Below are positions 40,215 to 48,089 of a stretch of DNA of 64,000 bases, piece after piece (the stretch's first letter is position 1; each line of letters starts with the position of its first letter). A program made the position numbers and the translations under genes. The notes below the pieces were generated by a model. It did not search any database. It saw only the letters and a program-made list of their open reading frames with translations, and was not told the origin of the DNA. This DNA is from Palsa-1439 sp050015495 (GTDB lineage Bacteria; Verrucomicrobiota; Verrucomicrobiia; Palsa-1439): the NCBI GenBank assembly GCA_050015495.1, contig JBEKBH010000008.1, forward strand, positions 62,001-126,000. The letters are read 5' to 3'.

Positions 40215-41768
40215 CTACAACGTCGGTTTTTCGGTCTCGGCGGTTTGGCGCTGCTCGAAGAGGTAGCGATTGAGGGCGTTCAAGTAGGCGAGGGCGCTGG
40301 CCTCGATGATGTCCGTCGAAGAGCCCTTGCCGGTGACGACTTTGACGGCGTCGCCGTTGAATTGGACGCGGACAGTGACTTCGCCGATGGCGTCCTTGCC
40401 GCGCGTGACGCTGTTGACGCTGTAATCCGCAAGGCTGCCCTTGAGACCCGTGATGCGGTCGATGGTCTTGAGCATGGCGTCGATCGGGCCGTCGCCGGTG
40501 CCGGCGTCTTGCACTGGCTCTTTCTTGTCGGCGCGGATGAGACGCACGGAGGCGGTCGGGATTTCGCCCGTGGTCACGCTGAGGTAACCGAGTTTCCACA
40601 CCTGCGGCACCTCGGTGAACTGGCCTTCGACGAGGGCCATCACATCCTCGTCGTACACCTGCTTTTTCTTGTCGGCGAGCGCCTTGATCTGGTCGGTAAT
40701 GCGGCGGACTTCGTCCTCGCTGAGCTTGTAACCCATTTCGTCGAGCTTCTTGCCGACGGCGTGGTGGCCCATGTGTTTGCCCCAGGTAAGTTCGCTCGAA
40801 CGGCCGACGTCCTCGGCGTGCATGATTTCGTACGTCGCGCGATTGGCCATCATGCCGTGCTGATGAATGCCGGCCTCGTGCGCGAACGCATTGTCGCCGA
40901 CGATGGCCTTGTTGCGCTGCACCACCATGCCCGTCATGTGCGAGACGAGACGGCTGCTGCGGTAGATCTGCGAGCTGTCGACGTTCGTCTGATAACCGCC
41001 AAACGCGTCCTTGCGGACCTTGAGCGCCATGACGATTTCTTCGAGCGAGGCGTTGCCGGCGCGTTCGCCGATGCCGTTGATCGTGCACTCGATCTGGCGC
41101 GCGCCGTTCTGGACGGCGGCCAATGAATTGGCCACGGCAAGCCCAAGATCGTTGTGGCAATGGACGCTGATGACGGCGTTCTTGATATTTGAGACGTGGT
41201 CGAAGAGATACTTGATGAGCGCGCCGTATTCGTGAGGCGCGGCGTAGCCGACCGTATCGGGGATATTGACCGTTGTCGCACCGGCTTCAATGACGGCATG
41301 CGTCACCTCGGCCAAGAACTCGGGTTCGGTGCGCGAGGCGTCCTCGGGCGAGAACTCGACGTCCTGACAGTAGCCGAGGGCGCGTTTCACACCTTCGACG
41401 GCGCGTTTGAGAATCTCGCCCTGGGCCATCTTGAGTTTGAACTCGCGATGGATGGCGCTCGTGGCGAGGAACACGTGAATGCGCGCGCGGTCGCCCGCCG
41501 GTTTCACGGCTTCGGCGGCGCGGTCGATGTCCTTATCGACGCACCGGGCCAACCCGGCGATACGCGGTCCCTGGATTTCGCCGGCGATGGCTTTCACGGC
41601 CTCGAAATCGCCGTCACTGGCGATCGGGAAGCCCGCCTCGATGATGTCCACCCGCAACCGCGCCAATTGCCGCGCGACCTCGAGTTTCTCGCGGATGTGC
41701 ATGGACGCGCCGGGGCATTGCTCGCCGTCGCGCAACGTCGTGTCGAATATCAATATTTGCTCACTCAT
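40215..41768 (-). CDS. leuA: 2-isopropylmalate synthase
   Basis: The 517-residue protein is LeuA: the catalytic HMGL-like barrel with 'FDTTLRDGEQCPGASM' (metal Asp in 'TLRDGEQ'), 'HCHNDLGLAVAN', 'ING(I)GERAGNASLEE' and the C-terminal allosteric LeuA dimer domain (about 395-510, ending 'SSTDIIEASALAYLNALNRYLF'). It condenses acetyl-CoA with 2-oxoisovalerate, the first committed step to leucine, and is usually inhibited by leucine. Its leader carries a Leu-rich peptide and a terminator (41813-41932), so it is also controlled by attenuation. No leuB, leuC or leuD is adjacent. Confidence 0.95.
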   Translation of the reverse strand: MSEQILIFDTTLRDGEQCPGASMHIREKLEVARQLARLRVDIIEAGFPIASDGDFEAVKAIAGEIQGPRIAGLARCVDKDIDRAAEAVKPAGDRARIHVFLATSAIHREFKLKMAQGEILKRAVEGVKRALGYCQDVEFSPEDASRTEPEFLAEVTHAVIEAGATTVNIPDTVGYAAPHEYGALIKYLFDHVSNIKNAVISVHCHNDLGLAVANSLAAVQNGARQIECTINGIGERAGNASLEEIVMALKVRKDAFGGYQTNVDSSQIYRSSRLVSHMTGMVVQRNKAIVGDNAFAHEAGIHQHGMMANRATYEIMHAEDVGRSSELTWGKHMGHHAVGKKLDEMGYKLSEDEVRRITDQIKALADKKKQVYDEDVMALVEGQFTEVPQVWKLGYLSVTTGEIPTASVRLIRADKKEPVQDAGTGDGPIDAMLKTIDRITGLKGSLADYSVNSVTRGKDAIGEVTVRVQFNGDAVKVVTGKGSSTDIIEASALAYLNALNRYLFEQRQTAETEKPTL

Positions 41769-41812
41769 GGCCTGATCCTTTCGATTCTAGCCGTGGACAG
41801 GGGGCAAACAAC

Positions 41813-41846
41813 AAAAAACCCACTGTCGCGCGGCGACAGTGGGTTT
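41813..41846 (-). terminator. Rho-independent terminator / attenuator in the leuA leader
   Basis: Read on the minus strand: a perfect 14-bp stem AAACCCACTGTCGC / GCGACAGTGGGTTT with a 3-base loop, running into TTTTTT. It ends about 45 bases before the leuA start codon, inside the leader, so it must act as an attenuator. Its 5' arm (AAACCC) can pair instead with GGGTT at the end of the leader-peptide frame. Confidence 0.88.
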
Positions 41847-41866
41847 CGATTTCCTGTGTACAGACC

Positions 41867-41932
41867 TCAACCCGCCGTCTGCCGCGTGGGCAGCGCCAGC
41901 AAAGCCAGCAACAGGTTGAGATTACGATTCAT
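41867..41932 (-). CDS. leuL: leu operon leader peptide
   Basis: The 21-codon frame starts at an ATG preceded by AAGGG and reads MNRNLNLLLALLALPTRQ followed by Thr-Ala-Gly and TGA. Seven of 21 residues are leucine (positions 5, 7-9, 11, 12, 14). CUCAACC at codons 4-7 (plus-strand 41914-41920) is complementary to GGUUGAG at the stop codon (41866-41872), and the GGGUU there (41869-41873) is also complementary to AACCC of the terminator arm. This gives the 1:2, 2:3 and 3:4 pairings of a classical attenuator. A weak promoter (TTGACG, 17 bases, TACGTA; 41971-41943) lies just upstream. Confidence 0.82.
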   Translation of the reverse strand: MNRNLNLLLALLALPTRQTAG

Positions 41933-42032
41933 TACGCCCTTATACGTAGCAGGTCGCGGGCCATTCGTCAAGCCGGGATGTCAGGCTTGTAAGGGGGCCG
42001 GGATTACTGTAGATTGTTGCGTGAGATTCGCC

Positions 42033-42233
42033 ATGAGAATTGAGGTTGAACGCGAAGATGATGGTCGCTGGTTGGCTGAGGTAACGGAGTTGCCCGGAGC
42101 GATGAGTTACGGGCGTACTCGGAAAGAGGCCATATCCAAGGCCAAGGCGCTTGCACTTCGTGTCATTGCGGACCGGCTGGAGCACGGCGAGGAAATCCCT
42201 GAGTTGCGCGGTATTTTTGCCGTGCCCGCATGA
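42033..42233 (+). CDS. hicB: HicB-like antitoxin
   Basis: The 66-residue protein matches the partial RNase H-like fold of HicB ('IEVEREDDGRWLAEVTELPG' ... 'AISKAKALALRVIADRLEHGEEIP'). It neutralises the HicA toxin encoded next and usually represses the operon. It has no separate DNA-binding domain at its short C-terminus. A 6-bp inverted repeat CAAGCC-N9-GGCTTG (41969-41989) about 45 bases upstream is a candidate operator. Confidence 0.85.
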   Translation: MRIEVEREDDGRWLAEVTELPGAMSYGRTRKEAISKAKALALRVIADRLEHGEEIPELRGIFAVPA

Positions 42234-42445
42234 GCCAGTGGCCGTCAGCCAAAGCCCGGCGAGTCTTGGCGGCGCTATTACGAATCGGCTGGACGATCAA
42301 ACGTCAATCCGGCACTTCCCATCGAGTTCTTGCGCGAGACGGCTGGCCTGATTACGTGTTTGCGTTTCACGATCGTGTGGAGATTGGCCCGCATATGTTG
42401 GCGCGTATTGCCAAGCACACCGGGCTAACACCCGATGATTTGTGA
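42230..42445 (+). CDS. hicA: HicA-like mRNA interferase toxin
   Basis: The 71-residue protein has the HicA double-stranded-RNA-binding-like fold with the catalytic His31 in 'QSGTSHRVL' and the C-terminal 'HMLARIAKHTGLTPDDL'. HicA toxins cleave mRNA when free of HicB. It overlaps hicB by 4 bases (ATGA), with the antitoxin gene first. Confidence 0.87.
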   Translation: MSQWPSAKARRVLAALLRIGWTIKRQSGTSHRVLARDGWPDYVFAFHDRVEIGPHMLARIAKHTGLTPDDL

Positions 42446-42471
42446 AGACCTCTCTTGTCTGACGGAACTTC

Positions 42472-42729
42472 TTACTTCCTTACCGCGAGCACCACACCGC
42501 CGGCGATGAACGCGACGGGCAGGACGATGGCGAAGAGCACTTCATCTTTCATCCAGTCGCCAAAGAACGATTTGTCCATGAACGGGTTGGAGACGGTGGT
42601 GCTCTCGTGTTTGCCGAACGGATTGCTCACCGTCGCGCTGTTCTTGTTGGCATAATCGTACCGCGCATAGGCGAAACTGAGGATCGCCAGCACGATGCCC
42701 ACCGCGAGGAAGTTGAACCGTTTGCGCAT
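42472..42729 (-). CDS. Small two-helix membrane protein at the end of the ilv operon
   Basis: The 85-residue protein starts at an ATG with an excellent AGGAGG 6 bases upstream, placed over the ilvC stop codon. It has an N-terminal helix ('FNFLAVGIVLAILSFAYA'), a polar middle with two 'TVSNPF' repeats and a second helix ('VLFAIVLPVAFIAGGVVLAV'). I recognise no family. Translational coupling to ilvC shows it belongs to the operon. Confidence 0.7.
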   Translation of the reverse strand: MRKRFNFLAVGIVLAILSFAYARYDYANKNSATVSNPFGKHESTTVSNPFMDKSFFGDWMKDEVLFAIVLPVAFIAGGVVLAVRK

Positions 42730-42737
42730 GTGACCTC

Positions 42738-43763
42738 CTAGTAAGCGGCTTGGACGCCGCTGAGTTTGCGTTTCTGCATCCACGGGAAATTGGCGCGAAT
42801 CTGTTCGCCCAGCTTCTCGATGGGATGTTCCGCGCCGCGTTTCAAGAGCGCGTTGTACATGGGACGGCCCGCCTGGTTTTCCGTGATCCATTCCTTGGCG
42901 AACTTGCCGCTCTGGATTTCGTCGAGAATTTTCTTCATCTCGGCGCGCGTCTGGTCGGTGATGACGCGTTTGCCGCGGGTGATGTCGCCGTACTTGGCGG
43001 TGTCGCTGATGCAGAAGCGCATCCCGCTGATGCCGGCCTCGTAAATGAGATCAACGATGAGCTTCACTTCGTGGCAACATTCGAAGTAGGCCATCTCGGG
43101 CGCATAACCGGCCTCCACGAGCGTTTCGAAGCCCGCGATGATGAGTTCGCTCAGCCCGCCGCACAACACGGCCTGTTCGCCGAAGAGGTCGGTTTCGGTC
43201 TCTTCGCGGATGGTCGTCTCAAACACGGCGGCGCGGGTGGCGCCGATGCCCTTGGCCCAGGCGAGCGCGATCTGTTTGGCTTTGCCCGTGGCGTCCTGAT
43301 GCACCGCGACGAGCGCCGGAACGCCTTTGCCTTCCACGTACATGCGGCGCACGAGTGGGCCGGGACCCTTCGGGGCGACGAGGAACACATCCACGTCCGG
43401 TGGCGGAATGACCTGCCCAAAATGCAGCGAGAAGCCGTGCGCGACGACGAGTGATTTACCCTTCTTCAGGTGCGGCGCGATCTCGCGGCGATACGTCTCG
43501 CTGTGGCGCGTGTCGGGGATCGTCATCATGATCACGTCGGCGGCCTTTGCCGCATCCGCGACGCTGAGGACTTCGAGACCCTGCTTTTTCGCCACGTCGA
43601 CGGACTTGCTGCCTTCGTAGAGACCGACCACGACCTTCACGCCGCTGTCCTTGAGGTTGAGCGCGTGGGCGTGTCCCTGCGAGCCGTAGCCGATGACGGC
43701 GCAGGTCTTGCCCTTGAGGTATTTCAGGTCGGCATCTTTATCGCGATAAATTTTGGCTGCCAT
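42738..43763 (-). CDS. ilvC: Ketol-acid reductoisomerase, bacterial class I
   Basis: The 341-residue protein is a short-form KARI: 'VIGYGSQGHAHALNLKDSGVKVVVGL' (NADPH-binding), 'PKGPGPLVRRMYVEGKGVPALVAVHQDATGKA', 'TDLFGEQAVLCGG' and the metal-binding acid residues in 'YFECCHEVKLIVDLIYEAG'. It converts 2-acetolactate to 2,3-dihydroxy-isovalerate. In the nucleotide-specificity loop, 'LYEGSKS' has Tyr where class I enzymes usually have Arg. The start at 43763 was chosen by homology. A second, distant KARI is encoded in the same operon at 46252-47349. Confidence 0.95.
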   Translation of the reverse strand: MAAKIYRDKDADLKYLKGKTCAVIGYGSQGHAHALNLKDSGVKVVVGLYEGSKSVDVAKKQGLEVLSVADAAKAADVIMMTIPDTRHSETYRREIAPHLKKGKSLVVAHGFSLHFGQVIPPPDVDVFLVAPKGPGPLVRRMYVEGKGVPALVAVHQDATGKAKQIALAWAKGIGATRAAVFETTIREETETDLFGEQAVLCGGLSELIIAGFETLVEAGYAPEMAYFECCHEVKLIVDLIYEAGISGMRFCISDTAKYGDITRGKRVITDQTRAEMKKILDEIQSGKFAKEWITENQAGRPMYNALLKRGAEHPIEKLGEQIRANFPWMQKRKLSGVQAAY

Positions 43764-43840
43764 TGTTCTGTTCCTTGTGAATATGCCTCTGGCCCATCTT
43801 CCCCATGCAACGGGAGACAACGGGCGTTCGTCACCGAATC

Positions 43841-46102
43841 TTACGCGAGCACAGCTCCCGAACTCGCGTTGGTGACCTGCTTCTGGTAGCGGGCGAGCCA
43901 GCCGGTCAGGTCACGTTTGACGGGCTGAAACGTCTTCTTTCGCTCGGCCAGTTCCGATTCGGAGACGAGGATATCGATCTTGCGATTCGGGAAATCGATC
44001 CGGAGCCGGTCACCGGCGCGGAGGAGGCCGATCGGGCCGCCTTCCTCGGCTTCGGGGCTGACGTGGCCGATGCAGGCGCCCGCCGTGCCGCCGCTGAATC
44101 GGCCGTCGGTGATCAGCGCAACCTTGTCGCTGAGGCCCATGCCGACGATGTAACTGGTCGGGCTGAGCATTTCCTGCATGCCGGGTCCACCCCTCGGCCC
44201 CTCGTTGCGGATGACGACGATGTCGCCCGCCTTGACCTTGCCGCCGAGGATACCGGCGCAGGCGTCTTCCTGGCTTTCGAAGATGACGCACGGGCCTTCA
44301 AAGACGAATTTCTCGCCGCAATACTTTTTGAATTCATCGCTGATGCCGGCGGTCTTGACGACGCTGCCCTGGGGCGCCAGTTGGCCGTAGAGAATCGACA
44401 ACCCGCCATCCGGGCTGTACGCCGTGGCCTTCGTCCGGATACAGTCACTCGCACTGAACAGGAACGCGGGGTCAAACGGCATCAGACCGGCCGATACGGC
44501 TTTGGCCAGTTTGGCCGGATTGGTCAGGATCGACGCTCGGGTGATCTCCCAGTTCTTCATGCGCTTGATCAAACAGACGGCAACGGGCTGGCGGCTGCCG
44601 GATTTCTCGTACCGCCAGACAATCAGCGCCGGATCTTTGCGCAGTTGGCCCAGTTCTTCGCGGAGCAGGCCCTTGCTTTCCCGGAGTGTCTTTTCCAGAA
44701 AGGCCGTGATGGTTTCCCGGCCGATCAGGGGTTCCTGGCCCTCGACATCGAGTCGGGCTTTGGCGGCGAACAACACCGCCTGTTCCGGCACCTGGGCCGA
44801 GTTGAACGCGGCGGCTTTGCGCCAGAGCGTGATGGCCCGTTCATCGCCGGGGAAGAACAGCATCGGTTTGGGGATGAGATTCCCGCTGGCTGTGCGGGCC
44901 GCGGGCCCGAGTTTGTCCTGGGGATCGAGCACCAGCGCCGATGCGCCGGAAATGCGGACCGCCCTGGCCCACGGTGTGCAGGATTCGGAGCGAACATCCC
45001 ACTCGTCGATATTCTGGCCAATGGTCTTGCCGGTGACTGTCCGGCAGGTGAGCGTGAGCGCGCCCATGCGTTTGAGCTCGCCCAGAATCGTATGAATCCC
45101 GCCGGCCCGGTGAACATCCTGGACATGGTAATTGGACGAGGGCGAGACCTTGCACAGACAGGGCACGCGGCGCGAAATGGTGTTGATGCGCGCGATGTCG
45201 TACGGAATGCCGGCTTCGCGGGCGATGGCCAGCGTGTGCAACACCGTGTTGGTCGATCCGCCCATGGCGACGTCGAGCGCAAGCGAGTTGTCGAAGGCGT
45301 CGATCGTGGCGATATCGCGCGGTTTCAGGTCGCGCTCGATGAGTTTGAGAATGGCGCGCGCGGCGCGCAGGTACAGGGCCTCGCGTTCCTTGGAGACGGC
45401 CAGAACGGTGCCGTTGCCGGGCAACGCCATGCCGAGCGCCTCGCACAGGCAGTTCATTGAATTGGCGGTGAACATGCCGGAACACGAGCCGCACGTCGGG
45501 CAGGCGCTTTGTTCGAGCTTCAGCAGGTCGGCCTCGGTGATTTTGCCGGTCTGGAGTTCGCCCACGCCCTTGAATACGGAGATCAGGTCGGACTTCTTGG
45601 TGGCGGCGCTGAGGTGGGCGGGCAGGTCCCCCCCGGTTTGCCGTTCAGCGATGCCGGCGGCCATCGGGCCGCCGCTGACGAAGATGGTGGGGATGTTGAC
45701 GCGCATGGCGGCCATGAGCATGCCCGGCACGATCTTGTCGCAGTTCGGGACGCAGATCATGCCATCGAAACAGTGCGCCTTGAGCATGGTTTCCACGCAG
45801 TCCGCAATCAGTTCCCGCGACGGCAGGGAGTACAGCATGCCTTTGTGGCCCATCGCGATGCCATCGTCCACGCCGATGGTGTTGAACAGGAACGGCACGC
45901 CGCCGGCCTCGCGCACAAACCGCTTGATGAGCGAGCCGATCTCATTGAGATGAGCGTGGCCCGGGATGCAGTCGGTGTAACTGTTGGCAATGGCGACGAA
46001 CGGTTTGTTGAAATCGTCCTCGGACTCGATCGCGCCGGTCGCCCGCAGCAGGCTGCGGTGCGGAGCGCGTTCGGCGCCTCTCTTGATCATGTCAGAGCGC
46101 AT
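43841..46102 (-). CDS. ilvD: Dihydroxy-acid dehydratase with a ~185-residue insertion
   Basis: The product is 753 residues long; IlvD is normally about 550-620. Cluster-ligand regions 'SYTDCIPGHAHL', 'CVPNCDK' and 'CPTCGSCSGMFTANSMN' are intact, as are 'VAMGGSTNTVLHTLA' and the C-terminal 'LITDGRFSGGTAGACIGHVSPEA'. After 'TVTGKTIGQNIDEWDV' (about 370) an extra segment of about 185 residues occurs before the normal continuation 'AYSPDGGLSILYGQLAP' (561). The insert begins 'RSESCTPWARAVRISGASALVLD' and resembles no domain I know. The reading frame is continuous. It dehydrates dihydroxy-isovalerate to 2-oxoisovalerate. Confidence 0.93.
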   Translation of the reverse strand: MRSDMIKRGAERAPHRSLLRATGAIESEDDFNKPFVAIANSYTDCIPGHAHLNEIGSLIKRFVREAGGVPFLFNTIGVDDGIAMGHKGMLYSLPSRELIADCVETMLKAHCFDGMICVPNCDKIVPGMLMAAMRVNIPTIFVSGGPMAAGIAERQTGGDLPAHLSAATKKSDLISVFKGVGELQTGKITEADLLKLEQSACPTCGSCSGMFTANSMNCLCEALGMALPGNGTVLAVSKEREALYLRAARAILKLIERDLKPRDIATIDAFDNSLALDVAMGGSTNTVLHTLAIAREAGIPYDIARINTISRRVPCLCKVSPSSNYHVQDVHRAGGIHTILGELKRMGALTLTCRTVTGKTIGQNIDEWDVRSESCTPWARAVRISGASALVLDPQDKLGPAARTASGNLIPKPMLFFPGDERAITLWRKAAAFNSAQVPEQAVLFAAKARLDVEGQEPLIGRETITAFLEKTLRESKGLLREELGQLRKDPALIVWRYEKSGSRQPVAVCLIKRMKNWEITRASILTNPAKLAKAVSAGLMPFDPAFLFSASDCIRTKATAYSPDGGLSILYGQLAPQGSVVKTAGISDEFKKYCGEKFVFEGPCVIFESQEDACAGILGGKVKAGDIVVIRNEGPRGGPGMQEMLSPTSYIVGMGLSDKVALITDGRFSGGTAGACIGHVSPEAEEGGPIGLLRAGDRLRIDFPNRKIDILVSESELAERKKTFQPVKRDLTGWLARYQKQVTNASSGAVLA

Positions 46103-46190
46103 GCTGGTAATTCCTTTCGAAGTTGACCCGGCGCACAGTATACGCGCAATCCGTCCCGCCGACAACCGCCGATTTCGGGCCGGAACGAAC

Positions 46191-46225
46191 GCGCCAGCGG
46201 ACGCCGATATCGCGTCCGCTGGCGC
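46191..46225. promoter_or_regulatory. Perfect 14-bp hairpin between the second ilvC and ilvD
   Basis: GCGCCAGCGGACGC / GCGTCCGCTGGCGC around a 7-base loop CGATATC. It lies 26 bases after the stop of the upstream ilvC2 and about 90 bases before ilvD. There is no T-run on the minus strand, so it looks more like a processing or stability element, or a partial terminator, than a full stop. Confidence 0.65.
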
Positions 46226-46251
46226 GGGATAGTGCCGCTGGTTACAGCTGA

Positions 46252-47349
46252 TCAGCCGCCGCGACCGACGAGGCCTTTGGTCCCGTAGGAGATCGCCCGG
46301 GCTTTCTCTGTCGGACGCAACGCGCGGACCGCCGCGCCGGCGCGCCACATCTCGGAGTTGCGCATGGTGGCGAGTTCCTTGGCGACGCGTTTCGGATAGT
46401 TCTTCGCTCCGCACACTTTGATCACGCGCTCGGCTTCCTGGCCGGACGACACGCGCCCATACAGTTTCTTGAAGACCGGCAGGACGGCTGATTTGAACTT
46501 CGGCAGCCAATCGAGCGCGCCGCGTTGGGCCGTGGCGGAGCAATTGGAATACATCCAGTCCATACCCTTCTCGTCCACGAGCCGGATAAGGCTTTGGGTG
46601 AGTTCCTCGATGGTTTCGTTGAACGCCTCGCTCGGGCTGTGGTGGTGGGCGCGCAGAACGTCGTACTGCGCTTCCATGATGGCCGCCAGGCACCCCATCA
46701 ATACGCCGCGCTCGCCCGTCAGATCGCTGTTGGTTTCGTGCGGGAACGTGGTGGGGAACAGGTAGCCCGACCCGATGGCGATGCCGATGGCCAGGCAGCG
46801 TTCCTTGGCGCGGCCGGTGGCGTCCTGATGGACGGCGAAACTGGAGTTGATGCCGGCGCCGGACAGGAAATTGCGGCGCACGTTCAGGCCGGAGCCCTTG
46901 GGGGCGACCATGATTACGTCGACATACTTCGGGGGAACGACGCCGCTCTTCTTGCGGTAGGTGATCGAGAAGCCGTGCGAGAAGTACAACGCATCGCCCG
47001 GTTTGAGGTGTTTCTTGATCGTCGGCCAGATGGCGCGTTGGGCGGCGTCGGAAACGAGGACCTGAATGATTGTGCCCTTTTCTGCGGCGGTCTCGATGTC
47101 GAACAGGTTCTTGCCGGGCACCCAGCCGTCGGCGACGGCGCGGTCCCAGTCGCGCTTGAACTCACGGGCCTGGCCGACGATCACGTTGAATCCGTTGTCT
47201 TTCATGTTCAACGCCTGGGCCGGGCCCTGGACGCCGTAACCGATGACGGCGATGACCTCTTTCTTGAGGACGCGGCGGGCCTTGGCCAGGGGGAATTCCT
47301 TGCGGGTGATGACGCGTTCCTTTACGCCGCCAAAATCAATGATTGCCAT
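46252..47349 (-). CDS. ilvC2: Ketol-acid reductoisomerase, fungal/Bacteroidetes-type
   Basis: The 365-residue protein begins 'MAIIDFGGVKERVITRKEFPLAKARRVL' (in segments) and has 'VIGYGVQGPAQALNMKDNGFNVIVGQ', 'SHGFSITYRKKSGVVPPKYVDVIMVAPKGSG', 'DLTGERGVLMG', 'EAFNETIEELTQSL' and 'WMYSNCSATAQRGALDW'. These are features of the KARI group found in Bacteroidetes and fungi, clearly different from the KARI 2.5 kb downstream. Catalytic acids are present in 'SDLTGERG' and 'ETIEELTQS', so it should be active on acetolactate or acetohydroxybutyrate. It lies between ilvH and ilvD. Confidence 0.92.
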   Translation of the reverse strand: MAIIDFGGVKERVITRKEFPLAKARRVLKKEVIAVIGYGVQGPAQALNMKDNGFNVIVGQAREFKRDWDRAVADGWVPGKNLFDIETAAEKGTIIQVLVSDAAQRAIWPTIKKHLKPGDALYFSHGFSITYRKKSGVVPPKYVDVIMVAPKGSGLNVRRNFLSGAGINSSFAVHQDATGRAKERCLAIGIAIGSGYLFPTTFPHETNSDLTGERGVLMGCLAAIMEAQYDVLRAHHHSPSEAFNETIEELTQSLIRLVDEKGMDWMYSNCSATAQRGALDWLPKFKSAVLPVFKKLYGRVSSGQEAERVIKVCGAKNYPKRVAKELATMRNSEMWRAGAAVRALRPTEKARAISYGTKGLVGRGG

Positions 47350-47433
47350 GATTTGTGTTCTCCATTGCTGATGCTGATTGTTTTGTGCTGAAGCCCGTTA
47401 CCCGTTTCGCGGGTTCGGGATGGCCGGGCCGGG

Positions 47434-47907
47434 TCATTTGCGCGGCATCGCCACTTTGCCGGTCCGCGTGATGTCGCGGACGCCGAACGGTTCCATCAAC
47501 CCGAGAAACGCCGCGATTTTCGATTCGTCGCCGGTGATCTCGATGGTCAACGCCTTGTGGGCGACATCGACGATTTTCGCGCGGAAGATATCGCAAATCT
47601 GCATAAGTTCGGCGCGGGTCTTGTTGTCGGCGTTGACCTTGATGAGGACGAGTTCGCGGTCGACGTACTCGCCCTCCTTGAAATCCGACACCTTGATGAT
47701 GTCGACGAGCTTGTTGAGCTGCTTGGTGACCTGCTCGAGGACGGTGTCGTCGCCTTTGACCACGATGGTCATGCGGGACTGGGTCGGGTCCTGCGTCGGG
47801 GCGACGTTGAGTGTGTCGATGTTGAACCCGCGACCGCTGAACAGCCCCGAGATGCGGGTCAACACGCCGAATTTATTCTCGACCAAAACTGACAGGGTAT
47901 GCCTCAT
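47434..47907 (-). CDS. ilvH: Acetolactate synthase small (regulatory) subunit
   Basis: The 157-residue protein has an N-terminal ACT domain ('HTLSVLVENKFGVLTRISGLFSGRGFNIDTLNV', split at residue 20) with the valine-binding loop, and a C-terminal domain ending 'GLMEPFGVRDITRTGKVAM'. It binds valine and regulates the catalytic subunit IlvB. IlvB is normally encoded directly upstream, but here a divergent unrelated gene is found, so the catalytic subunit must be elsewhere. It is the first gene of the ilv operon. Confidence 0.94.
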   Translation of the reverse strand: MRHTLSVLVENKFGVLTRISGLFSGRGFNIDTLNVAPTQDPTQSRMTIVVKGDDTVLEQVTKQLNKLVDIIKVSDFKEGEYVDRELVLIKVNADNKTRAELMQICDIFRAKIVDVAHKALTIEITGDESKIAAFLGLMEPFGVRDITRTGKVAMPRK

Positions 47908-47918
47908 AAAGCGTCCCG

Positions 47919-47947
47919 GTTATACGGCAATCCGCGCCGGCAAGCAA
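47919..47947 (-). promoter_or_regulatory. Sigma70-like promoter of the ilv operon
   Basis: On the minus strand TTGCTT (47947-47942), 17-base spacer, TATAAC (47924-47919), 11 bases before the ilvH ATG. No leader peptide fits between, so attenuation is unlikely here, unlike at leuA. Confidence 0.5.
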
Positions 47948-48089
47948 CCATCATTTCCGGCGTCCTAGGGCAGGATGGCTCGCGATGTGCTTTATCGGAA
48001 GGAAGTCGTGATTTCGCAAGAAGTAGGCGGATCGGCCGCCAAACGCCACGAAGGACAACCCCCTTTTGGCCGGACCTCGCGAAGCAGCG

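Noticed and set aside
40204..41160. Upstream part of the frame containing the small membrane protein behind leuA
   Set aside because: It is an Arg/Gln-rich shifted reading of leuA; only the part after the leuA stop has the character of a real protein.
46103..46693. Upstream extension of the ilvD reading frame
   Set aside because: The extension runs through the hairpin and antisense to nothing sensible, overlapping ilvC2 in another frame; homology to IlvD starts at 46102.
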